Positions 1 to 7,473 are shown, counted from the first letter of the stretch. The stretch is 10,052 nucleotides of DNA from JAUWMI01 sp964454265 (GCA_964454265.1 CAYVXD010000146.1:1-10052); one strand, 5' to 3'. Numbers and translations: made by a program. The notes: a model not told the origin generated them from the sequence alone.

Positions 1-36
1 GAGAGTGAGGAGGATGAGAGCGAGGAGGATGACTGA
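1..36 (+). CDS. rpoB: RNA polymerase beta subunit, C-terminal tail (partial)
   Basis: The first reading frame is open from the window edge and ends at TGA 34-36. It encodes ESEEDESEEDD, an acidic tail built from two 15-base tandem copies (1-15 and 16-30, one mismatch). RpoB often ends in such an acidic stretch, and rpoB normally lies directly upstream of rpoC, so position is the main argument. The second frame is also open (2-100), but it gives an Arg/Met-rich peptide that fits no expected neighbour. The gap to the preferred rpoC start is 132 bases and holds only a small hairpin (CATGG/CCATG, 119-134). Only eleven residues are visible, so the identity is inferred. Confidence 0.6.
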   Translation, partial: ESEEDESEEDD

Positions 37-168
37 GTGGTGGATGAGGGTTTTTAGTGACTTAAAGGATATGTCCGAGCTGGCAGGCTTCCGTTCATGA
101 GAGGACAGTGAAGGGGAGCATGGCGGTTTCCATGAGTGAGGAGACTATCGCGCAAGGGGGTTTCGTCA

Positions 169-3100
169 ATGAATAGTAAGGATAGTAAGGAACGGGGTAG
201 TGAATCAATGCGGACGGTAATTTTGGGGTTAGACCAGGGTACGGATGAAGTTGATTTGAACAACGTCGATGCGATAGCGCGGATCGGTATAGCGTCGTCG
301 CAGCATATTCTGCAATGGTCGCGTCATCATTGTCGGCAGACGGATAGGCGAGGGAATTGCAAATGTGGGAAGTCGCCGGAGGAGCAGGAGCTGTGTGCGT
401 TTGGGGAGGTAAAGAAGCCGGAGACGATTAATTACCGGACGTTTAAGCCAGAGAAGGACGGGCTATTTTGCGAGCGGATATTTGGGCCGACGAAGGACTG
501 GGAGTGTTCATGTGGTAAATATAAGCGGATCAAGTATAGGGGGATAGTGTGTGATCGGTGCGGAGTTGAAGTGATCGAATCGAAGGTGCGGCGCGTCCGG
601 ATGGGACATATAAAGTTGGCGGCGCCGGTGTGTCACATCTGGTTTTACAAGGGGACGTCGAGCAAGATCAGCAACTTGCTGGACATCAGTGTGAAAGACC
701 TGGGTAAGGTGATTTATTTTCAGGACTATATTGTAGTGGATGCGGGAGACAGTCCGCTGAAGCCGAAGCAGATTTTAACGGAGGAGGAGTATCGGAAGTA
801 CCGGGAGATTTATGGGGACAAGGTAAAGATTATAATCGGTGCGGAGGCGGTGAAGGAGTTGCTGCATCGGTTGGACATAGAAGACCTTGGGAGCCGATTG
901 GCGCTGGAGATGCGCGAGGCGACGTCGGCGCAGAAGCGTAATAAGATTATAAAGCGGCTGAAGGTGGTAGAGGCGTTTCGTGGTTCAGGGAACAAGCCGG
1001 ATTGGATGATTTTGAACGTTTTGCCGGTGCTACCGCCGGATTTGCGGCCGCTCGTGCATCTGGATGGGGGGCGATTTGCGACATCAGATTTGAACGATCT
1101 ATACCGGCGTGTGATCAACCGGAATAACCGTTTGAAGCGGCTGACAGAGTTGAAGGCGCCAGATGTGATATTGAGAAATGAGAAGCGTATGCTGCAGGAG
1201 GCGGTGGATGCCCTGTTTGACAATAGTCGTCGTGGGCGACCGACGAAGGGGCATAATAACCGGCCGCTGAAGTCGCTGGCAGACATGCTGAAAGGGAAGC
1301 AGGGGAGATTTCGCCAGAATCTGTTGGGGAAGCGAGTGGATTATTCAGGTCGGTCGGTGATCGTTGTGGGGCCGGAGTTGAGTTTTAATCAGTGTGGGTT
1401 GCCGAAGAAGATGGCGCTGGAGTTGTTTGATCCGTTCATAATCCATGAGTTAGAGCGGCGCGGCTACGTTAACACGATTAAGAGTGCGAAGCGGCTGATG
1501 GAGCGGGAAGATCCGGTGGTGTATGATATTTTGGACGATCTTATTAAGGATCATCCGGTGTTGCTGAACCGGGCGCCGACATTACACCGGCTGGGTGTTC
1601 AGGCATTCATGCCTGTGTTGGTGGAGGGTAAGGCGATACGGCTGCATCCGTTGGCGTGTGCTGCATTCAACGCGGATTTTGATGGGGATCAGATGGCGGT
1701 GCACATTCCGTTGTCTATGGAGGCTAAGATAGAGGCGCGCTTGGTAGTGATGGCGGAGAACAACATTTTGTCGCCGGCGAACGGTCGGCCGATCGCGACA
1801 CCATCGCAGGATATTGTGTTGGGGTGTTTCTATCTTACGAAGATGCATAAAGCGGCGAAGGGAGAAGGGATGGAGTTTTATGGTCCAGAGGAAGTGATTC
1901 TGGCGCACAACGAAGGTGTGGTGGACCTGCATGCAGAGATCAAGGTGCGTATTGATGGGAAGGTGGTAACGACGACGGTTGGGCGAGTGCTGTTCAGCCA
2001 GATTTTGCCGCCGGAGTTGTCGTTTTTTAATCCGGATTATCCATTTTGCAACGACACGATGAACAAAAAGAAATTGAGTCAGATAGTGGCGATTGCCCAC
2101 AAGATTTGCGGGCCGGAAAAGACAGCTGTGATTCTGGACAAGATGAAGGATATGGGATTTGAGTATGCGAAAAAAGCTGGGATGTCGATCAGCGTGGAAG
2201 ACATGGTGATACCGGAGACGAAGGAGCGGATTATAGAGCGGGCGAAGAAGGAGATACAGCGAGTGCAGCGGCAGTACGAACGGGGCGTGCTGACCGATGA
2301 GGAGCGCTACCATAAGGTAATTGACGTGTGGACGCATGCGACGGATATGGTAGCGAATGACATGCTGAAGGAGATGAAGCAAGACAAGGAGGGGTTCAAC
2401 CCGATTTATATAATGGCTATATCGGGTGCGCGAGGTAGCGAGCAGCAGATTCGGCAGTTGGCGGGGATGCGGGGATTGATGCAGAGGCCGACGAAGAGGA
2501 TCACGGGAGCAATCGGGGAGATAATCGAGTCGCCGATCCAGGCGAATTTCCGTGAGGGATTGACGGTGTTGGAGTATTTTATATCTACGCATGGGGCACG
2601 CAAGGGTCTGGCCGATACGGCGCTGAAGACATCGGATGCGGGTTATCTGACACGGCGGTTAGTGGACGTAGCGCAGGATTTGATTGTGACAGAGGAGGAC
2701 TGTGGGACGCACAATGGGATACGGGTGCGAGCGCTGAAGGAGATTACGACGCAAGGGGAGCGTGAGTTAGAGCCGTTGAGGGACCGGATTGTTGGACGTG
2801 TGGTAGTGGAAGATGTCAAGGATCCGAACACGAAGAAGGTAATTTGCCGGCGGAAGCATGAGATAACAGAAGAGATTGCGCAGGAGATCGACGAGGCGGG
2901 AGTAGAGAGTGTGGAGATTCGGTCGGTGCTGACGTGCGAGACGCGTCGGGGTCTCTGTACGTTATGTTACGGTCGAAACATGGCGACAGGGAAGGGAGTG
3001 GAAGTGGGCGAGGCAATAGGCGTAATGGCGGCGCAATCAATTGGCGAGCCGGGTACACAGCTGACGCTGCGGACGTTCCATATTGGCGGTACAGCGAGCC

Positions 3101-4389
3101 GTGAGCTGGAAGGATGGTATCAGTCAACGGCAGATGGAGTTGTGAAGTTTAGGAATCTGCGCCACGTGGAGCATGAAGATGGGTACCTTGTGGTGACGAA
3201 CCGGACGGGTAGCATCCACATACAGGATGAAGATTATAACGACGTGCAGGTTTTGCCAAACATTCCGTATGGATCGAAGGTTACGCGCAAAGAGGGTGAG
3301 CAAGTGACAAGAGGAGAGCGGTTTGTGGAATGGGATCCGCACCATATTCCGATTGTGGCTGACAATGATGGGCAGTTGAAGTTTGTGGATATAGTACGTG
3401 GCGTGACCATGAAAGAGGATGTTGACCCGGTGACGGGAATCGCACAGGTGGTGATTCTGGAGCACAAAGAGGAGCGGCATCCGCAGTTGCTGATAATGGA
3501 TGGGAAGAAGGTATTGCAACAGTATGCATTAACGGCAGGGGCAATTATAAGCCGTGATTTACAGAACGGTTCGAAGGTAAAAGGGGGTATGGTGCTGGCG
3601 CGATTGCCGCGGCTGAGATCGAAGTCGCGCGACATAACAGGTGGGTTGCCGCGAGTAGACGAGTTGTTTGAGGCGCGCAAGCCGAAGGATTGTGCTTTTA
3701 TTGCAGATATCACCGGGCGGTTTGAATTTCGTGGTATCGCGAAAGGCGCGCGGAAGGTGGCGATTGTTGCGGATAATAATGAGGAAAGGCAGTATTCGGT
3801 ACCGCTGATTCGACACCTGATAATCCGCGATGGTGAGCATGTGGAGGCTGGGGATCGGCTTACAGATGGGTCGGTGAGTCCGCACGACGTATTGCGGGTA
3901 AAGGGAGAGAAGGCGGTGCAGGAGTTTCTGTTGGGAGAGATACAGGAGGTGTACCGTCTGCAAGGTGTGAATGTTAATGACAAGCACATAGAGTGTATTA
4001 TCCGGCAGATGCTGAAGAAGGTGGTAATAGAGGAAGTTGGGAACACGGGATTTCTTTATGGTCAGCAGGTGGATAAATTTATGTTCCAGGAGGAGAATGA
4101 CCGGACGATTAAGAAGGGTGGAGAGCCGGCGATCGCAAAGCCGAAGTTGCTGGGATTGACGAAGGCATCGCTTGAGACGGAGTCGTTCATATCGGCGGCG
4201 TCGTTCCAGGAGACAACGCGAGTTTTAACGGATGCGGCGGTGCGAGGGCGACGGGACTACCTGCGGGGGTTGAAAGAGAACGTAATCATGGGGCTGCTGA
4301 TTCCAGCGGGATCAGGGATGTCGTGTTATCGCAATGTTGATGTCGTTCCGGAGGAACAGAAGAAAGAGGGGGCTGTAGCGAAAGGATAG
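169..4389 (+). CDS. rpoC: DNA-directed RNA polymerase subunit beta'
   Basis: This is the catalytic beta' subunit, which with alpha, beta and omega forms core RNA polymerase. From the ATG at 169 it has 1406 residues. Visible landmarks are the N-terminal zinc site (C113, C115, C128, C131), the active-site NADFDGDQ at 501-508 with Mg-binding D503, D505 and D507, the second zinc site (C845, C923, C930, C933), and the trigger-loop region ending TFHIGG near 969-974. An SI3-type insertion of roughly 175 residues follows (about 978-1154), then the conserved end (GLKENVIMG, LIPAGSG). The start at 169 is chosen for AAGGGGG at 154-160, eight bases upstream. GTG 136 lacks a ribosome site, and ATG 208 is possible. 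Residues 53-78 are an extra Cys-rich segment between the usual QWS and GEVKKPETINYR. Probably cotranscribed with rpoB. Confidence 0.98.
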   Translation: MNSKDSKERGSESMRTVILGLDQGTDEVDLNNVDAIARIGIASSQHILQWSRHHCRQTDRRGNCKCGKSPEEQELCAFGEVKKPETINYRTFKPEKDGLFCERIFGPTKDWECSCGKYKRIKYRGIVCDRCGVEVIESKVRRVRMGHIKLAAPVCHIWFYKGTSSKISNLLDISVKDLGKVIYFQDYIVVDAGDSPLKPKQILTEEEYRKYREIYGDKVKIIIGAEAVKELLHRLDIEDLGSRLALEMREATSAQKRNKIIKRLKVVEAFRGSGNKPDWMILNVLPVLPPDLRPLVHLDGGRFATSDLNDLYRRVINRNNRLKRLTELKAPDVILRNEKRMLQEAVDALFDNSRRGRPTKGHNNRPLKSLADMLKGKQGRFRQNLLGKRVDYSGRSVIVVGPELSFNQCGLPKKMALELFDPFIIHELERRGYVNTIKSAKRLMEREDPVVYDILDDLIKDHPVLLNRAPTLHRLGVQAFMPVLVEGKAIRLHPLACAAFNADFDGDQMAVHIPLSMEAKIEARLVVMAENNILSPANGRPIATPSQDIVLGCFYLTKMHKAAKGEGMEFYGPEEVILAHNEGVVDLHAEIKVRIDGKVVTTTVGRVLFSQILPPELSFFNPDYPFCNDTMNKKKLSQIVAIAHKICGPEKTAVILDKMKDMGFEYAKKAGMSISVEDMVIPETKERIIERAKKEIQRVQRQYERGVLTDEERYHKVIDVWTHATDMVANDMLKEMKQDKEGFNPIYIMAISGARGSEQQIRQLAGMRGLMQRPTKRITGAIGEIIESPIQANFREGLTVLEYFISTHGARKGLADTALKTSDAGYLTRRLVDVAQDLIVTEEDCGTHNGIRVRALKEITTQGERELEPLRDRIVGRVVVEDVKDPNTKKVICRRKHEITEEIAQEIDEAGVESVEIRSVLTCETRRGLCTLCYGRNMATGKGVEVGEAIGVMAAQSIGEPGTQLTLRTFHIGGTASRELEGWYQSTADGVVKFRNLRHVEHEDGYLVVTNRTGSIHIQDEDYNDVQVLPNIPYGSKVTRKEGEQVTRGERFVEWDPHHIPIVADNDGQLKFVDIVRGVTMKEDVDPVTGIAQVVILEHKEERHPQLLIMDGKKVLQQYALTAGAIISRDLQNGSKVKGGMVLARLPRLRSKSRDITGGLPRVDELFEARKPKDCAFIADITGRFEFRGIAKGARKVAIVADNNEERQYSVPLIRHLIIRDGEHVEAGDRLTDGSVSPHDVLRVKGEKAVQEFLLGEIQEVYRLQGVNVNDKHIECIIRQMLKKVVIEEVGNTGFLYGQQVDKFMFQEENDRTIKKGGEPAIAKPKLLGLTKASLETESFISAASFQETTRVLTDAAVRGRRDYLRGLKENVIMGLLIPAGSGMSCYRNVDVVPEEQKKEGAVAKG

Positions 4390-4454
4390 GTTGGTAGAGG
4401 CAGGCCCGGACGGGTCACGTCTAGGCATGCGTTAGTAGGGTGAGAGTTAGTTTG

Positions 4455-4487
4455 GTGCGGGGATTCTTAGAGTTCCCGCACTTTTTT
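4455..4487 (+). terminator. Rho-independent terminator of the rpoBC operon
   Basis: A 9-bp stem, GTGCGGGGA (4455-4463) with TTCCCGCAC (4473-4481), has one G-U pair and a 9-base loop. Six T follow at 4482-4487. It lies 66 bases after the rpoC stop, on the right strand for rpoBC. On the minus strand no T-run follows, so it does not obviously serve thiD. Confidence 0.88.
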
Positions 4488-4544
4488 GTTGCTCTGGATA
4501 TGCAGAGCGGCTGATTCGGGGAAATCGAGAGCGGGCAACGGGCG

Positions 4545-4572
4545 GTAGGGACAGATTATAATCTGTCCCTAC
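4545..4572. repeat. Perfect 28-bp palindrome (dispersed-type)
   Basis: GTAGGGACAGATTA is followed immediately by its exact reverse complement, ending at 4572, and a T-rich stretch (TGTTTTTGGTTTT) comes next on the plus strand. It sits between the 3' ends of convergent rpoC and thiD. It could act as a backup terminator for rpoC transcripts or block read-through between the two genes. Its core GATTATAATC recurs at 8690-8699 and its AGGG-type arms recur at 7287-7310, which suggests a repeat family rather than a one-off terminator. Confidence 0.75.
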
Positions 4573-4634
4573 TGTTTTTGGTTTTGGGGTCATATTTATA
4601 TAGCCGAGTTTTGCGCCAGAGGAGGCGTACAAGT

Positions 4635-5444
4635 CTAGAAATCTTCCCTGGCGTATTCATCGCGAGCCTTGAGGTGGTTTACAGGAGCGATGCCGTGGCC
4701 GAGAGGTTGGGCATGGCGTATGGCGATGGCAGTAAATTTTTTGGCGTGCGTGACGGCGGAGAGAGGAGATTCGCCGCGAGCGAGGAAAGCGGTGATGGCG
4801 GCAGAGAAGGTGCAGCCGGTACCGTGGGTGTGAGGGGAAGGGAAACGTGGTTCTTCGAGGATGTGGAAATGGGTGCCGTCGAAGAAGAGGTCAGTGGCAT
4901 TGGGGAGGGGGAGGTGGCCGCCTTTGATGACGATGAATTTGGGGCCAAGGCGATGGATGCGGCGGGCGGCTTCTTTCATGGAGTCCAGATCGTGAATCGT
5001 GAGATCGGCGAGAATGCGGGCTTCCGGGGTATTTGGGGTGATAATAAAGGAGAGGGGTAGAAGGTCGGAGATGAGTGAGGAAACGGCGTCTTGTTGAAGG
5101 AGTTGATCACCGTGTTTGGAGATCATGACGGGATCTACGACGAGGCGATCGAAGTGAAATTCGCTAAGGACAGTGGCGACGGTACGGATGAGAGGTGCGG
5201 TAGAAAGCATACCTGTTTTAGCGGCGTCAGCGCCGATGTCGTCGAGGACAGAGCGGAGCTGGAGGGCGAGGAATTCAGTGGGAACATTATGAATGCCGTG
5301 GACGCCCCTGGTGTTCTGTGCGGTAAGTGCGGTGACGGCGGACATGCCGTAGACGGCGAGTGAGTGGAAGGTTTTAAGGTCGGCCTGGATGCCGGCGCCG
5401 CCGCCAGAATCAGAGCCGGCGATGGTGAGGGCGCGAGGGTACAT
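4635..5444 (-). CDS. thiD: Hydroxymethylpyrimidine/phosphomethylpyrimidine kinase
   Basis: This is a cytoplasmic enzyme of thiamine synthesis that phosphorylates HMP to HMP-P and then HMP-PP, the pyrimidine partner joined to the thiazole by ThiE. At 269 residues it has the usual ThiD length. Ribokinase-fold landmarks are the N-terminal GSDSGGGAGIQAD (10-22), DPVM (104-107), the TPN segment (136-138), IKGGH (173-177), and the anion-hole motif HGTGCTFSAA (207-216) with C211. The ATG at 5444 is supported by AAGGAG six bases upstream. A weak promoter (TTGCAT, 17 bases, TATATG; plus strand 5541-5569) lies about 100 bases upstream. No TPP riboswitch core was seen in its leader and no other thi gene is nearby. 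Pyridoxal kinases of the same fold are the main alternative, but the motifs favour ThiD. Its coding strand is C-rich, unlike the plus-strand genes. Confidence 0.94.
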   Translation of the reverse strand: MYPRALTIAGSDSGGGAGIQADLKTFHSLAVYGMSAVTALTAQNTRGVHGIHNVPTEFLALQLRSVLDDIGADAAKTGMLSTAPLIRTVATVLSEFHFDRLVVDPVMISKHGDQLLQQDAVSSLISDLLPLSFIITPNTPEARILADLTIHDLDSMKEAARRIHRLGPKFIVIKGGHLPLPNATDLFFDGTHFHILEEPRFPSPHTHGTGCTFSAAITAFLARGESPLSAVTHAKKFTAIAIRHAQPLGHGIAPVNHLKARDEYAREDF

Positions 5445-5697
5445 GAGCTGCTCCTTTTATTTATTGTTATGCAAAGTGTGGGCAAGCGTTTTCCGGTTCT
5501 TAGGAATTAGTTGGCTTGCGAAGGGCGGATCTATTGTTTGCATATATACCGGTGGTGTGTGGAATGCAATAGGTTTGTAGATTTCAAGTTGCAGAGGATG
5601 CGCATCATTTTGGTATGTAGCGGTTATTCGTGAAAAACAGACGATGCACATATCTCGGCTTCGCTCTGCTTGTGGCAGACCTCGTTTTTTGGTGTAC

Positions 5698-5780
5698 CTC
5701 ACGCAAAGGCGCAAAGAAAAGCAGTATTTAAAAATGTGCAATTGACCGTAATTTCCGGGGGCTTGGCGGTTTTGCGTGAG
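5698..5780. repeat. Imperfect inverted-repeat element of CTCACGCAAAGGCGCAAAG type
   Basis: The left end CTCACGCAAAGGCGCAAAG (5698-5716) faces the right end CTTGGCGGTTTTGCGTGAG (5762-5780). The reverse complement of the right end matches the left at 16 of 19 positions, including the outer ten bases. The internal spacer of 45 bases is A+T-rich. The same 19-base left end occurs again at 8718-8736. I see no ORF or target duplication, so it resembles a small non-autonomous or hairpin-type dispersed element rather than an insertion sequence. Confidence 0.55.
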
Positions 5781-5917
5781 ATTCTTGCATTCCTTATTTT
5801 CCGGAAAGGAAGGCGTTTATTACCTCAATTATACGAACTAAACTCACGTGGGCTCTTTGTAAAGGTAATAGGGTCGAGATTTGGATTCAAAAGGGAGTGT
5901 GCGAGGAAATTCACGGA

Positions 5918-5933
5918 GTGCGGAATTCCGCAC
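5918..5933. promoter_or_regulatory. 16-bp perfect palindrome, possible operator
   Basis: GTGCGGAA is followed directly by TTCCGCAC, a perfect 16-bp dyad with no loop or T-run, so it is a poor terminator. It lies 14 bases before a second dyad and about 250 bases before the sigma gene. A dimeric regulator site is possible, but nothing identifies the protein. Confidence 0.3.
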
Positions 5934-5946
5934 GGTTACACATGAA

Positions 5947-5995
5947 AATGTGGAAAGTGTTTCACATTGGCATTACTCTTCCCGTCAGGGAAAAT
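5947..5995 (+). promoter_or_regulatory. Candidate sigma-gene promoter with adjoining dyad
   Basis: TTGGCA (5967-5972) and GAAAAT (5990-5995) are spaced by 17 bases and match the sigma-70 consensus at 5/6 and 4/6. A dyad with arms AATGTG (5947-5952) and CACATT (5963-5968) abuts and slightly overlaps the -35 box. The left arm can also pair with CACAT at 5939-5943 around a GAAA loop. The resulting leader would be about 180 bases long. This is a weak prediction. Confidence 0.25.
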
Positions 5996-6181
5996 GGCCA
6001 TAAGATATTATATTTCAATAGGATACGTGTGATTCCGAAGATAGACTGAGGGAACGGAAAGCTAAGGCATGGATATTGCTCAAAAATGGTGCGTTGATTC
6101 GAGGGTCATATGAAAAGCAGACAAGAATATGAAGAAGCAGGAGATCTGAGCGTTTAACGAACCAGCGGAAAGGGCGGCCTC

Positions 6182-7009
6182 ATGGCGAGATTTGACGAGA
6201 GCCTGAAGACATACCTGCGAGATATCAGCCAGCATCCGGTGCTGAGTCGGAAGGAAGAGCTGCAGCTGTTCAAACGTCTGAAAAAGGGGAATAAGGAGGC
6301 GCGTGAGCAGATAGTAGCGAGCAACTTGCGATTTGTAATCAAGATCGCGTTGAGTTTTGCGGATCGGGGATTACCGCTAGCGGATTTGATTCAGGAGGGG
6401 AACGTGGGGCTGTTGGAAGTGATAGAAAAATACGATTATCGGAAGGGATTTCGGTTTTCAACGTACGCTGCGTTCTGGATCAAGCAGTCAATACAGCTGG
6501 CGTTGCGTAAGCAGTGTTCGCTCATCAGGTTGCCGATACGGAAGTCGCGGTTCATGGGGAAGTTGAACGATGTGATTGCGCGGCTTGTACAGGAGAAAGG
6601 ACGCGCACCGACGGTAGCGGAGCTGGCGGAGAAGACGGGGATGCGCGAGAAGAAGATGGAACAGTTGCTGCGGATGCGTGAGTCAGTGTTGTCGCTGGAT
6701 ACGCCGCGAGAGGAGGACGGGGCGAATCTGCTAGAGACGGTTGCGAATCCGGGTGGGACATCGCCGTTGGAGCAATGTATGGAGAAGCAGGTGCGGTTTA
6801 AGATAAGTGAGGTGCTGCGGTTTTTGAGTGAGAAGGAGAGGAAGATTATGCGCCTGCGCTATGGGTTTACCAGTGGAAAGGCATTGAGTTTGCGCAAGAC
6901 GAGCCGGCTAGTGGGGATGAGTCAGGAAGGGGTAAGGAGAATAGAGCGTAAGGCGCTAGCGAAGTTGCAACGGCCGTCAATACGTGCGCGAGTAGAAGGT
7001 CTGCTATAG
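6182..7009 (+). CDS. Sigma-70 family RNA polymerase sigma factor (RpoD/RpoS-like, no region 1.1)
   Basis: This dissociable subunit directs core polymerase to promoters. Its 275 residues hold region 1.2 (about 5-37, YLRDISQHPVLSRKEE), region 2 (about 40-111, with DLIQEGNVGLLEVIEKYDY and FSTYAAFWIKQSIQ), region 3 (about 116-165, with GRAPTVAELAEKTG) and region 4 (about 208-263, ending in the helix-turn-helix MSQEGVRRIERKALAKL). Region 1.1 and the long non-conserved segment of primary sigma factors are absent, so a group 2 alternative factor is most likely, though a reduced primary factor cannot be excluded. F98 stands where E. coli RpoD has the melting residue W433, and R584 and Q589 of the -35 helix correspond to Q248 and R253. 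AAAGGGCGG lies just upstream of the ATG. It is monocistronic as far as can be seen, and no anti-sigma gene is adjacent. Confidence 0.95.
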   Translation: MARFDESLKTYLRDISQHPVLSRKEELQLFKRLKKGNKEAREQIVASNLRFVIKIALSFADRGLPLADLIQEGNVGLLEVIEKYDYRKGFRFSTYAAFWIKQSIQLALRKQCSLIRLPIRKSRFMGKLNDVIARLVQEKGRAPTVAELAEKTGMREKKMEQLLRMRESVLSLDTPREEDGANLLETVANPGGTSPLEQCMEKQVRFKISEVLRFLSEKERKIMRLRYGFTSGKALSLRKTSRLVGMSQEGVRRIERKALAKLQRPSIRARVEGLL

Positions 7010-7165
7010 ACTTGTTGATGGTTATAGGGTGAAGTGTTGTAGAAAAAGGATGTGGAATGTGGATGGAGGAGTGGGTGGAGGAGGAACGTTTAAAGCGAGT
7101 AGGAGGTGATAGAGTAGTAGTTATTGCGGTGTAAGGCATATGAAGTTGGGAGATTATTATTCTGG

Positions 7166-7242
7166 AAGTTGTGGTCGTTGCCCAATATATTATGAAATGG
7201 GGATGTTCGCTTAGAGCTGAACGGAAGACTACGACTTTTTTT
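7166..7242 (+). terminator. Branched stem with T7 tail; sigma-gene terminator or small-RNA 3' end
   Basis: AAGTTGTGGTC (7166-7176) pairs with GACTACGACTT (7227-7237) over 11 bp, including two G-U pairs. Inside are two smaller helices: CCCA/TGGG (7181-7184 with 7198-7201) and GTTCGCT/AGC-GAAC (7205-7222, one bulged T). Seven T run from 7236 to 7242. The stem plus T-run would end transcripts coming from the sigma gene, 157 bases upstream. The enclosed branches are larger than in a plain terminator, so the 3' end of a small RNA is an alternative. Confidence 0.4.
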
Positions 7243-7285
7243 CATTTTAGGGGCCAGGCTAGGTCATAACTAGGCTAGATTATAA

Positions 7286-7311
7286 TAGGGGCACGTTGTA
7301 ACGTGCCCCTA
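7286..7311. repeat. 24-26 bp palindrome with AGGGGCA arms
   Basis: AGGGGCACGTT (7287-7297) and AACGTGCCCCT (7300-7310) are exact reverse complements around GT, and one more T-A pair lies outside. No T-run follows on either strand, so it is a weak terminator candidate. It is preceded by GATTATAAT, the same word that forms the core of the palindromes at 4545 and 8686, which supports a common repeat family. Confidence 0.65.
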
Positions 7312-7441
7312 AATTTTAAAAAGGGATATGCGAGGAGAAGGGAGCAAAGGCCCTGTATGGCGTGACAGGCAGGTTGGTGAATAAAGCCGTTGACAAAGGG
7401 GCTGCATGGCTTAAAGGTTAGATATTGAGGAGCCGAGAAGG

Positions 7442-7471
7442 ATGTTTTTGATAGGAAGGATAAGAGGCTGA
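7442..7471 (+). CDS. Candidate nine-residue leader peptide MFLIGRIRG
   Basis: A nine-codon frame with stop at 7469-7471 follows a good ribosome site (GAGGAG, 7427-7432, nine bases before the ATG). Its start region shares the 11-mer CGAGAAGGATG exactly with the epimerase start at 7546-7556. The stop lies two bases before the stem of the terminator at 7474-7489, a typical layout for translation-coupled attenuation. The peptide uses ATA, AGG and AGA codons, which are usually slow. It is too short to be judged by sequence alone, so this is an inference from layout. Confidence 0.3.
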   Translation: MFLIGRIRG

Positions 7472-7473
7472 GG

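Larger units (their letters stand above)
5445..6181. other. 737-base intergenic region between divergent thiD and sigma gene
   Basis: I see no convincing gene here. The region holds the thiD ribosome site and a weak thiD promoter, a small palindrome GATGCGCATC (5598-5607), and a short hairpin TCTGC/GCAGA (5665-5679) followed closely by six T at 5685-5690. It also holds an 83-bp inverted-repeat element (5698-5780) and two operator-like dyads (5918-5968) ahead of the sigma gene. Open frames on both strands run through the repeat element and read like translated repeats. Composition is visibly more A+T-rich than the flanking genes. Confidence 0.6.

Noticed and set aside
1582..2592. Long open frame (336 codons) on the minus strand inside rpoC
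   Set aside because: It lies fully antisense to the conserved catalytic part of rpoC and its His/Arg/Leu-rich translation resembles no family. The G-rich sense strand removes stops from the antisense frame.
4578..5060. 160-codon plus-strand frame over the end of thiD
   Set aside because: It is antisense to thiD, whose motifs are unmistakable, and its Gly/Glu-rich translation follows from the strand composition.
5445..5741. TPP riboswitch ahead of thiD
   Set aside because: I looked for the CTGAGA-type core and the second conserved arm on the minus strand and found neither.
5457..5945. Open frames on both strands upstream of thiD (minus 5457-5741, plus 5670-5945)
   Set aside because: Both read through the CTCACGCAAAGG repeat element, have no convincing ribosome site and give repeat-like translations.
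5949..5966. CRP/FNR-type site (TGTG...CACA)
   Set aside because: The half-sites are two bases further apart than in the CRP consensus and the inner bases do not fit.
5942..6049. 35-codon frame beginning MKMWKVFHIG
   Set aside because: It looks protein-like and its frame is open upstream from 5780, but it has no ribosome site and overlaps the dyads and candidate promoter. I cannot support it as a gene.
6110..6157. 15-codon frame (MKSRQEYEEAGDLSV) 24 bases before the sigma gene
   Set aside because: GAGGG lies four bases upstream, so a leader peptide is conceivable, but no terminator or alternative pairing accompanies it.
7281..7286. Perfect TATAAT -10 box
   Set aside because: No acceptable -35 lies 16-18 bases upstream, and the word belongs to the GATTATAAT module of the repeat family.
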